Assembly: GCA_963933205.1 (NCBI GenBank)
Contig: CAWVTK010000107.1
Coordinates: 1-6,701 of the forward strand
Direction of reading: 5' to 3'
Origin: UBA6772 sp963933205
GTDB lineage: Bacteria > Bacteroidota > Bacteroidia > Flavobacteriales > UBA7430
DNA length: 6,701 nucleotides
Part shown: positions 1 through 5,219 of the stretch, in pieces
Layout: each line of letters opens with the position of its first letter
Numbering within the stretch: the stretch's first letter is position 1
Notes under the pieces: model-generated
Told to the model about the DNA's origin: nothing
Databases searched by the model: none
What the model saw: only the letters and a program-made list of their open reading frames with translations
Position numbers and translations under genes: made by a program

Positions 1-52
1 GATCTTTTTCAACTTTGAATTGATGCCCTGCTATCTCTACAATTGCGTACAT
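1..52 (-). CDS. rplU: 50S ribosomal protein L21 (bL21), N-terminal fragment
   Basis: This is the first 17 codons of a gene that runs off the left edge, read from an ATG at 52-50. The peptide MYAIVEIAGHQFKVEKD matches the very conserved start of bacterial L21 (MYAI/V followed by a G-x-Q-x-x-V strand), a protein of the large ribosomal subunit that contacts 23S rRNA. In most bacteria rpmA (bL27) follows rplU, which would place it to the left of this window; that is family knowledge and cannot be seen here. A strong promoter lies just upstream (91-123). The identification rests on a short stretch, but the pattern is distinctive and the start coincides with a suitable ATG. Confidence 0.88.
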   Translation of the reverse strand, partial: MYAIVEIAGHQFKVEKD

Positions 53-90
53 CTGCTATGTTTGGTTAATTAAAATACTAATTTGGTCTG

Positions 91-123
91 CAAAATTACA
101 TAATAAAATCGAATTGACAAAAA
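91..123 (-). promoter_or_regulatory. Bacteroidota-type promoter for rplU
   Basis: Read on the minus strand there is a -33 element TTTTTG (123-118), a 19-nt spacer, then the -7 element TAATTTTG (98-91), which fits the TTTG / TAnnTTTG consensus of the Bacteroidota primary sigma factor. The -33 element begins only four bases after the TGA of the upstream permease gene. 38 nt separate the -7 box from the rplU ATG, giving a leader of about 30 nt. No hairpin terminator is visible between the two genes, so some read-through from the permease gene is possible. Confidence 0.7.
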
Positions 124-127
124 CTCA

Positions 128-1012
128 TCAACTTCTTTTGTTTACCAAATACACGCCTGCTAAAATTATAATAAATCCAACGATCTGGTGGCTTGTAATA
201 GTCTCATGATCTATAAGCCCCCATAGCACAGCAACTACTGGTATTATGTAGGTACAAGAGGTGGCAAATAATGCGCCTTTCATTTTTATTAAAGCGTTAA
301 AAGCAATTAAGGATAAAGCAGAGCCAATGATCGCTAAAATGGCTGTATAACCTAAGCTTGCCCATGCTTTTGGATGGCTTTGCATTACCTCAATAAAATC
401 GCCATTAAACAAGTAAATTCCAGCCCAAGGACCCACAAATGTAAAGGCAATGGTTGTTATTTGTAGCGGGTTTAATTCTTGTAAATGAGTTTTGATTATG
501 TTAGAACTCCAACCGTAACAAATGGTGGCAAGTATTACCAGAAGACTGTACAGCAATGTCTTTTCGTTTAATTCTTGTATGTCTGGATAAAGCAGATAAA
601 AAGTTCCAATCATTCCTATTCCAACACCAAAGTAGTTAAGTGGTTTAACTTTTAAATTGTAAAAACATACCCCTATAAAAAGCGTGAATAAGGGTACAAG
701 AACATTTAATATTCCTACGATTCCCGAGCCTAAGAATGTTTCTGATTTGGTGAATAAAAAGGCAGGGATACCATTACCAACCAGCCCTGTTAGAAATAAG
801 TATTTTAGTTTCCCTTTGGGCAGTTTTATATAATATTTCCTTCCGATAATGGCGCTAAATATAAAGGCGATAAATAATCTTAAGGCAGCAACTTGTTCAA
901 AATTAAATGCGTCTAAACCACGCTTTATTAGGATGAATGAACTGCCCCAAATTAGCGATAGCATTAGTAGTAAAGTCCAATGTACTAAAGGGGTATCTAT
1001 TTTTTTTAACAT
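128..1012 (-). CDS. EamA/DMT-superfamily inner-membrane permease
   Basis: A 294-residue, very hydrophobic protein with the ten-helix, two-repeat layout of drug/metabolite transporters. The first EamA repeat spans about residues 13-142 and contains the WGSSF motif in helix 1 (residues 22-26). The second spans about 155-291, with CYGWSS (165-170) at the corresponding place and a proline-bearing helix YIIPVVAVLWG (255-265) typical of the penultimate helices. Members export amino acids, nucleosides, metabolites or drugs across the inner membrane, and the substrate cannot be told from sequence. The length fits the family (about 280-310). The ATG at 1012-1010 lies 35 nt downstream of a TAnnTTTG box. 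The gene is divergent from the HMA protein gene; nothing in the neighbourhood points to a substrate. Confidence 0.93.
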   Translation of the reverse strand: MLKKIDTPLVHWTLLLMLSLIWGSSFILIKRGLDAFNFEQVAALRLFIAFIFSAIIGRKYYIKLPKGKLKYLFLTGLVGNGIPAFLFTKSETFLGSGIVGILNVLVPLFTLFIGVCFYNLKVKPLNYFGVGIGMIGTFYLLYPDIQELNEKTLLYSLLVILATICYGWSSNIIKTHLQELNPLQITTIAFTFVGPWAGIYLFNGDFIEVMQSHPKAWASLGYTAILAIIGSALSLIAFNALIKMKGALFATSCTYIIPVVAVLWGLIDHETITSHQIVGFIIILAGVYLVNKRS

Positions 1013-1047
1013 CAGTTAATTTGCGTTAATATGTGAGGTTTGTCCTG

Positions 1048-1055
1048 CAAAGGTA
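1048..1055 (-). promoter_or_regulatory. Probable -7 promoter element for the EamA permease gene
   Basis: On the minus strand the sequence reads TACCTTTG, an exact match to TAnnTTTG, 35 nt before the ATG. The best upstream candidate for the -33 element is a TGTG 23 nt away, which is a poor match, so the promoter is assigned mainly on the -7 box and position. Confidence 0.5.
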
Positions 1056-1087
1056 TTTATTTACTCCATTTATCTATTCACATTTTG

Positions 1088-1095
1088 TATATTTG
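1088..1095 (+). promoter_or_regulatory. Probable -7 promoter element for the HMA protein gene
   Basis: TATATTTG matches TAnnTTTG and lies 26 nt before the ATG at 1122. No clear TTTG is found 17-23 nt upstream; only TTA-like sequence near 1061 is present. A weak -33 element could mean activator dependence, but that is inference. The box is 32 bp from the divergent permease box at 1048-1055, so the two promoters are back to back and may share regulation. Confidence 0.5.
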
Positions 1096-1121
1096 CTGAT
1101 CTAACAATAAAACAAAACGTG

Positions 1122-1652
1122 ATGAATAAATTAATGAAATTCGGTTTTGCTGCTCTGACGGTAGTGTTCTTAATTACTTCAAGTTCTCAAACTTTTGCTC
1201 AATCTAAAGAGCTTAGTAATACAGCCGTAAAAAGCGCAGATTTATCCATGGATATTAAGGGTATGACCTGTGCAATGGGCTGTGCTCGCGCTCTAGAAGT
1301 AGAGCTAAATAACTTAGATGGAGTTGAAACTGCTAAAGTAAACTTTGAAAATGCAAATGCAACCTTAGCCTACAATTCATCTTTAACCTCTGAAGCTACC
1401 ATAGTAGATTTTGTAAACAGTTATAGAAAAGGTGCTTTTACTGCAACAGCTAAATCTGCTAATAAGTGTGGTACAAACTGTACCAAACCTTGTTGTTCGG
1501 TAGCTAAAAAAGCTTGTTCTGCTGAGGAAAAAGCTAAATGCGCTTCTAGTAAAGTTGCTTGCGATAAATCTGCTGGTAAAGCATGTTGTGCTGCTAAGAA
1601 AGTTGAAAAAAGTTGTGATGCAACTTGCTCAAAGCCTTGTTGCGAAAAATAG
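1122..1652 (+). CDS. Exported HMA-domain protein with cysteine-rich tail (probable metal-binding)
   Basis: A 176-residue protein in three parts. Residues 1-26 form a Sec signal peptide (K3/K6, hydrophobic core, likely cleavage after TFA). Residues about 40-108 are a heavy-metal-associated domain with GMTCAMGC at 47-54; the metal-binding cysteines C50 and C54 are CxxxC rather than the usual CxxC of MerP, Atx1 and CopZ. Residues 115-176 are a Lys/Ala/Cys-rich tail with 13 cysteines, including two copies of CxxxCxKPCC (116-125 and 165-174). The likely role is periplasmic binding of copper or another soft metal, for supply or sequestration; the metal is not shown by sequence. I chose ATG 1122: the GTG immediately before it (1119) is in frame but unnecessary. 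A terminator follows, and ctaA lies downstream on the same strand, so a copper link to cytochrome oxidase is conceivable but unproven. Confidence 0.88.
   Translation: MNKLMKFGFAALTVVFLITSSSQTFAQSKELSNTAVKSADLSMDIKGMTCAMGCARALEVELNNLDGVETAKVNFENANATLAYNSSLTSEATIVDFVNSYRKGAFTATAKSANKCGTNCTKPCCSVAKKACSAEEKAKCASSKVACDKSAGKACCAAKKVEKSCDATCSKPCCEK
1464..1496 (+). repeat. First copy of Cys-rich module CxxxCxKPCC in the HMA protein tail
   Basis: It encodes KCGTNCTKPCC (residues 115-125), matched by SCDATCSKPCC at 1611-1643 (residues 164-174). Seven positions are identical, including all four cysteines and the KP pair, while the codons differ, so the likeness is maintained at protein level rather than being a fresh DNA duplication. 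Confidence 0.75.
1611..1643 (+). repeat. Second copy of Cys-rich module CxxxCxKPCC in the HMA protein tail
   Basis: It encodes SCDATCSKPCC (residues 164-174), two residues from the C-terminus, and is the partner of 1464-1496. Between the copies lie five more cysteines, two of them as a CC pair (C155, C156). Confidence 0.75.
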
Positions 1653-1671
1653 AGAATTAAACTTCTCGTAT

Positions 1672-1707
1672 ATCCTCTTTTCGTTTTCGGAAAGAGGATT
1701 TTTTTTT
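1672..1707 (+). terminator. Rho-independent terminator after the HMA protein gene
   Basis: Left arm 1672-1683 pairs with right arm 1688-1699 over 12 bp (one T-G wobble) around a TTTT loop, and a run of nine T follows (1699-1707). It starts 19 nt after the HMA stop codon. No A-run precedes the stem, so it should act only on plus-strand transcripts and separates the HMA gene from ctaA. Confidence 0.92.
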
Positions 1708-1753
1708 GCTTATACTCTTGGAGTTTATCAGGTAATAATTGCTCGGAGCTTAG

Positions 1754-1761
1754 TATCTTTG
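1754..1761 (+). promoter_or_regulatory. Probable -7 promoter element for ctaA
   Basis: TATCTTTG matches TAnnTTTG and lies 23 nt before the ctaA ATG, giving a leader of under 20 nt. TTG triplets exist upstream at 1718-1720 and 1739-1741, but at spacings of 33 and 12 nt, so no proper -33 element is visible. The strong terminator just upstream makes a separate promoter necessary. Confidence 0.5.
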
Positions 1762-1784
1762 TAAAGTTAATTAAATCTACCCTT

Positions 1785-2807
1785 ATGTTTTTTGAACGTT
1801 TTGCAAAAATAACCTTACTAAGTATTTTTTTAATAGTTGTTGCTGGAGCTCTTGTTAGGATGACTGGCTCAGGAATGGGTTGTCCAGATTGGCCCAAATG
1901 TTTTGGCCTTTATATTCCTCCAACCAGTATCGATCAAGTAGAATGGGATGCTGGAAAGGAGTTCTCAAAGGGTCAAATGATTATCTATCAAGAAAAAATA
2001 TGGTTTGCAAACATTGATTTTAAAAGCACTAATACCTATGATAATTCCAATTGGTCTTTATACACAAAGCACGAGTATGTTAAATTTAATCCACTACATA
2101 CCTGGGTTGAATACATCAATAGATTAATTGGAGCGCTAGCCGGACTGTTTACTTTACTTATGCTCTTTAAATCTGTAAGTTTCTGGAAAACCAAAAGAAA
2201 AATGGTTTACTTGAGTGCTTTGGTGGTTTTTTTAATGGCTTTTCAAGGCTGGTTAGGAGCTGTAGTTGTATATTCTGTACTTCAGCCTGTACAAATTACC
2301 ATTCACATGTTTATGGCCCTAGTAATTATAGCTCTTATGGTATATCTTATATCTGAAGTTCCAAATAAGCGCATAAACTCCTTAGCGGTTTATGATCGAA
2401 AGTTGAAAGTTATCTTAACTATTGCGCTATGCTTAAGTGTTCTTCAGATTGTTTTAGGTACTCAAGTAAGACAACTCATCGATGAAACTGCCAAAAGCTT
2501 AAATTATGGGCAACGCGATTTGTGGATTGGTTTGGCTGGAACTACTTTTAAAATTCATCGTTCCTTTGCCATACTCTTAGTTGTAGTAAACAGCCTTTTG
2601 TTTGTTAGGAACTATAAAGATAAACTCGGATTTGAATACCCAAAGTATATAATGGCTTTAATTTTTATAGAAGTATTCTCGGGGATTATCCTAACGTATT
2701 TTGAGATGATGCGCTTAATGCAGCCAATTCACCTTGTGGTAGCAACCCTGTTGTTTATAGTGCAAATAGCCTTCTATTTTGAATTAAGGAAGCTTAAAAC
2801 CACTTAA
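1785..2807 (+). CDS. ctaA: Heme A synthase, COX15/CtaA family
   Basis: A 340-residue polytopic inner-membrane protein that oxidises the C8 methyl group of heme O to a formyl group, making heme A for aa3-type cytochrome oxidase. Family hallmarks are present: GCPDWPKC in the first extracytoplasmic loop (C33, C39), FNPLHTWVEYINR with H105 and E109, and heme-coordinating histidines at 174 (TIHMFMAL), 258 (KIHRSFAI) and 316 (PIHLVVA), one at the start of each expected helix, in two half-repeats. The loop between CPDWPKC and the first His is long (about residues 44-100); I recall similar inserts in flavobacterial homologues. The start is the ATG at 1785 just before the helix 1 segment. The 3' end overlaps that of gldD on the other strand. 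The heme O synthase gene (ctaB) is not in the window. Confidence 0.95.
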   Translation: MFFERFAKITLLSIFLIVVAGALVRMTGSGMGCPDWPKCFGLYIPPTSIDQVEWDAGKEFSKGQMIIYQEKIWFANIDFKSTNTYDNSNWSLYTKHEYVKFNPLHTWVEYINRLIGALAGLFTLLMLFKSVSFWKTKRKMVYLSALVVFLMAFQGWLGAVVVYSVLQPVQITIHMFMALVIIALMVYLISEVPNKRINSLAVYDRKLKVILTIALCLSVLQIVLGTQVRQLIDETAKSLNYGQRDLWIGLAGTTFKIHRSFAILLVVVNSLLFVRNYKDKLGFEYPKYIMALIFIEVFSGIILTYFEMMRLMQPIHLVVATLLFIVQIAFYFELRKLKTT

Positions 2808-2812
2808 GGCTT
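2790..2812. terminator. Possible weak bidirectional hairpin at the ctaA/gldD convergence
   Basis: AAGCTTAA (2790-2797) can pair with TTAAGGCTT (2804-2812) with one bulged G around the loop AACCAC. The hairpin contains both stop codons. It has no proper T-run on either strand, so it may only stabilise mRNA 3' ends or may be chance. Confidence 0.25.
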
Positions 2813-3348
2813 TCTATTAGCGTTTGTATATCTTCTTTAATATACATCTTAACGGGTTGTAAAGAATCAGCATTTGGCACAGTATTAAAGTACAAAGAGC
2901 CTCTTAAAAAATGTGCAGTACTGTCGGTTGCAAAAAACTGTAAATTAGAGGCGCTATTTCCGTGTATGTCGTACAATACGCCAAATACATTACTAGATTT
3001 GTTTTGGTAAACGGTTTCTATAATTCCATCAGATTTTACAGAATGATCGTAGGCTAATTTGTGCGTTTCTTCGATTATAGAAGCTAAGTTGCTTTCTACT
3101 TTTTTATAGGTAAGATAAACGGTGGCTTCATGCTCTGGGTAGTATAGGTTGTACCAGCATTCTGCCTTACCATTAACAAGTTCAGCCAGGTTGTTTTTTA
3201 GAAATTGATAAGAGCAATTACGGTCTATTTCAGTATAGTTTGTCTGTGCAATTTCAATTCGGAAATAGCCTAAAGGCTTAGGGCTGTAATCTTGATTACA
3301 GGAGCTAAACATAACGATGCAAATTACTAAGAGCTGCTTAATTTTCAT
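2794..3348 (-). CDS. gldD: Gliding motility lipoprotein GldD
   Basis: A 184-residue protein read from the ATG at 3348-3346. It begins with a short lipoprotein signal: K2/K4, hydrophobic stretch LLVICIVMF, lipidated cysteine C17 in FSSC. GldD-like features follow: PKPLGYFRIEIA (23-34), CWYNLYYPEHEATVYLTY (64-81), HFLRGSLYF (146-154) and PNADSLQPV ending in ESLKWF. GldD is needed for gliding and associated surface secretion in Flavobacterium johnsoniae (family knowledge); its biochemical activity is unknown. No acidic or KDE-rich stretch follows C17, so surface display is not suggested. An in-frame TTG at 3372 would add eight residues but would lie inside gldE and spoil the signal peptide. The start overlaps the end of gldE by 11 bp, suggesting translational coupling, and the stop interlocks with that of ctaA. 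Confidence 0.9.
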   Translation of the reverse strand: MKIKQLLVICIVMFSSCNQDYSPKPLGYFRIEIAQTNYTEIDRNCSYQFLKNNLAELVNGKAECWYNLYYPEHEATVYLTYKKVESNLASIIEETHKLAYDHSVKSDGIIETVYQNKSSNVFGVLYDIHGNSASNLQFFATDSTAHFLRGSLYFNTVPNADSLQPVKMYIKEDIQTLIESLKWF

Positions 3349-4669
3349 TGTGTAAATTCTTCTCAACTTCAAAAGTAGCTTTTATTCTAGTTACCCTTCT
3401 TTTATTTACGCCTTCAATTGTAAATATAAAATTATTGAATGCTATTTTCGCCCCTTTTAGTGGGATTTTACCTGTAAGCTCTAAAATAAATCCAGCAAGA
3501 CTATCTGATTCTCCCTTCGCTTCTTCAAAATCTAATCCTTCTATATTAACTATTCTGTAAAAGTCGTTGAGCGCAGTTTTACCTTCAAACACAAAGTTGT
3601 TTTCGTCAAGTTTAGAATACACCAAGTTATCATCATCAAACTCATCACTAATATCTCCTACAATCTCTTCAATAACATCTTCCAATGTTACAATTCCAGA
3701 AGTTCCTCCGTATTCATCTACCACCACTGCTAAATGGATCTTCTTTTCTTGAAATTCTTTTAATAGGTCGTCAATCTTTTTGTTTTCAGGTACAAAAAAT
3801 ACTTCTCGAAGCAATTTTGTCCATTTAAAATCATCGCCTTCTTTTAAGTGAGGGAGCAGGTCTTTAATGTACAAAACGCCTGTTATATTATCAAAAGATT
3901 CTTTGAAGATGGGTATGCGAGAGAATCCTGTTTCTTGTATGTTTTCCAGCACTTTATAATACGTAATAGCATCGCTTAAAGAGGTAACGTCAATACGAGA
4001 ACGCATAATTTGTTTTACATCGGTATTGCCAAATTTAACAATGCCTTCGAGCATTTTTTGCTCGTCTCTATTTTCATTATCGTTTCGGGTAAGTTCCAAT
4101 GCATTCGACAAATCATTAACCGATAAATCGTGCCCTTTGTTTTTTACTCTTTTATCAATTATACGAGTACTTGCAATTAGTAATGAGCTGGCTGGTTTGA
4201 GTGCTTTTTGTAAGTACAGCAATGGGAAAGTCATAAATCTGGCAAAAGAAATAGGGTTGTTATTTGCATAAACTTTAGGTAGAACTTCGCCGAAAAGTAA
4301 TAATAAAAAAGTAATGATTACAACCTGAACAATAAACTGTAACCAAGCTATACCTTGAAAATCAAATAAGTTTAAAGAGATGTAAGTAGACAATACGATA
4401 ACACCAACGTTTACAAAATTATTGGCAATAAGGATGGAAGCTAGTAGTTGTTTTGGTTTTTTTAGAAAACCTTCTATAAGTAAAGATTTTCTAGATTTAC
4501 GTGACTTTAGATCTTCTAAATCTTGAGGTTTAAGGGCGAAAAAAGCTACTTCAGCACCAGAAATTAAGGCTGAAGTAGCTAGTAATAAAACTAAAACGAT
4601 TAAAGAAAATACGGTATTTATTTCTAATGGTTTTAAAAACGATAAAGTTGCAATGGGTTCAGGGTCCAA
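3338..4669 (-). CDS. gldE: Gliding motility-associated membrane protein GldE (CorC/HlyC-type, CNNM-CBS)
   Basis: A 443-residue protein with the CNNM (DUF21) + CBS pair + CorC_HlyC architecture. Hydrophobic segments at about 18-36, 75-97, 106-128 and 143-157 enclose the family motifs SGAEVAFFAL (37-46) and FGEVLPKVYA (126-135). CBS repeats follow at about 215-275 (VKQIMRSRIDVTSL; GFSRIPIF...GVLYIKDLL) and 285-340 (FFVPENKKIDDLLKEF; AVVVDEYGGTSGIVTLEDVIEEIVGDISDE), then the CorC/HlyC domain at about 350-435. Relatives are implicated in magnesium/cobalt transport; GldE is linked to gliding through its pairing with gldD. The start is TTG 4669: an in-frame TAA lies at 4687-4685, and the first ATG would be residue 146, after the membrane segments. 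It lies 21 nt downstream of ssb and overlaps gldD, consistent with a three-gene operon. Confidence 0.93.
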   Translation of the reverse strand: MDPEPIATLSFLKPLEINTVFSLIVLVLLLATSALISGAEVAFFALKPQDLEDLKSRKSRKSLLIEGFLKKPKQLLASILIANNFVNVGVIVLSTYISLNLFDFQGIAWLQFIVQVVIITFLLLLFGEVLPKVYANNNPISFARFMTFPLLYLQKALKPASSLLIASTRIIDKRVKNKGHDLSVNDLSNALELTRNDNENRDEQKMLEGIVKFGNTDVKQIMRSRIDVTSLSDAITYYKVLENIQETGFSRIPIFKESFDNITGVLYIKDLLPHLKEGDDFKWTKLLREVFFVPENKKIDDLLKEFQEKKIHLAVVVDEYGGTSGIVTLEDVIEEIVGDISDEFDDDNLVYSKLDENNFVFEGKTALNDFYRIVNIEGLDFEEAKGESDSLAGFILELTGKIPLKGAKIAFNNFIFTIEGVNKRRVTRIKATFEVEKNLHNEN

Positions 4670-4690
4670 AATTTTGGATTTAAATTAAAC

Positions 4691-5134
4691 TTAAAAAGGA
4701 AGATTCTCTTCCTCATTCGATGGCGATTCTTGCACAAATGAATCTAAGCCTGGCTCACTAGCTGTATTCGAGCTTTCAGAATTTTCAGATTTCTTGTTAC
4801 TACCCATCATTTGCATTTTGTCGGCTAAAATCTCTGTGGAATATCGTGTTTGACCACTTTCTTTGTCTTCCCAAGACCGTGTTCGGATTCTACCTTCAAT
4901 GAGCACCTTGTCTCCTTTGTGAAGGTATTTGTCGGCCACTTCGGCCAAGCCTCTCCAGACTGTTATGTTATGCCATTCTGTATGACTTGTGCGCTCTCCA
5001 CTTTTACGATCTTTATACGTTTCAGTGGTTGCAATAGAAAACCGACTCATTACTGCGCCGCTTTCTAGTGTTCTAGTTTCTGGGTCTTTACCCAGGTTTC
5101 CCATTAAAATTACTTTGTTTAATGAAGCTGCCAT
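4691..5134 (-). CDS. ssb: Single-stranded DNA-binding protein
   Basis: A 147-residue SSB. The OB-fold occupies about residues 4-108, opening with LNKVILMGNLGKDPETR and carrying aromatic residues W54, W60 and W88 in the expected strands (HTEWHNITVW, GRIRTRSWED). A Ser/Asn/Glu-rich disordered linker (about 112-140) follows. The C-terminus is the acidic EEENLPF, matching the conserved tip (DDDIPF in E. coli) that recruits repair and replication partners. The linker is shorter than in the 178-residue E. coli protein. The protein coats single-stranded DNA during replication, recombination and repair. The ATG at 5134 is the only reasonable start, with an in-frame stop 18 bp upstream. It appears to be the first gene of an ssb-gldE-gldD unit with a clear promoter at 5188-5219; mutY lies upstream. 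Confidence 0.96.
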   Translation of the reverse strand: MAASLNKVILMGNLGKDPETRTLESGAVMSRFSIATTETYKDRKSGERTSHTEWHNITVWRGLAEVADKYLHKGDKVLIEGRIRTRSWEDKESGQTRYSTEILADKMQMMGSNKKSENSESSNTASEPGLDSFVQESPSNEEENLPF

Positions 5135-5167
5135 AATTCTTAAATTAAGTTATTAAATATATTGAAT

Positions 5168-5183
5168 AAAATGCATTTTGCAT
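5168..5183. repeat. Overlapping palindromes at the predicted ssb transcription start
   Basis: AAAATGCATTTT (5168-5179) is a perfect 12-bp palindrome, and ATGCA-TTT-TGCAT (5171-5183) is a perfect inverted repeat overlapping it. Both fall where transcription from the ssb promoter should begin (about 5181). This could be an operator or a leader hairpin, but AT-rich palindromes of this size also occur by chance. Confidence 0.4.
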
Positions 5184-5187
5184 AAAT

Positions 5188-5219
5188 CAAATTTACTAAA
5201 ATTAACCTTAAATATCAAA
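5188..5219 (-). promoter_or_regulatory. Bacteroidota-type promoter for ssb-gldE-gldD
   Basis: On the minus strand TTTG (5219-5216), a 20-nt spacer and TAAATTTG (5195-5188) fit the -33/-7 consensus fully. The -33 TTTG overlaps the TGA stop codon of mutY (5217-5215). The -7 box lies 53 nt before the ssb ATG, giving a leader of about 46 nt. This is one of the two best-matching promoters in the window. Confidence 0.72.

Noticed and set aside
1119..1121. GTG as the start of the HMA protein gene
   Set aside because: An ATG follows immediately in frame and gives an equally good signal peptide; ATG is preferred.
1464..1643. The repeated Cys-rich coding stretches considered as a DNA tandem repeat or mobile insertion
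   Set aside because: Similarity is at amino-acid level with divergent codons, there are no flanking repeats, and the reading frame is continuous.
1555..1764. A 69-codon plus-strand frame overlapping the end of the HMA gene and the intergenic region
   Set aside because: It reads through the HMA tail in another frame, then through the terminator hairpin and promoter; it is a chance frame.
1421..1897. A 158-codon open frame on the minus strand opposite the HMA gene and the start of ctaA
   Set aside because: It lies antisense to two well-supported genes and the terminator, has low-complexity Ala/Leu/Gln composition mirroring the Lys/Ala/Cys codons, and resembles no family I know.
3349..3372. 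Eight-residue N-terminal extension of GldD from a TTG codon
   Set aside because: It would put charged residues before the lipoprotein signal and deepen the overlap with gldE; the ATG at 3348 is better.
3348..4271. Several short plus-strand frames (61-81 codons) opposite gldE
   Set aside because: They are Ser/Leu-rich antisense shadows of a complete, well-conserved CNNM-CBS protein, with no promoter element or family signature.
4850..5068. A 72-codon plus-strand frame opposite ssb
   Set aside because: It is antisense to the conserved OB-fold coding region with no independent support.
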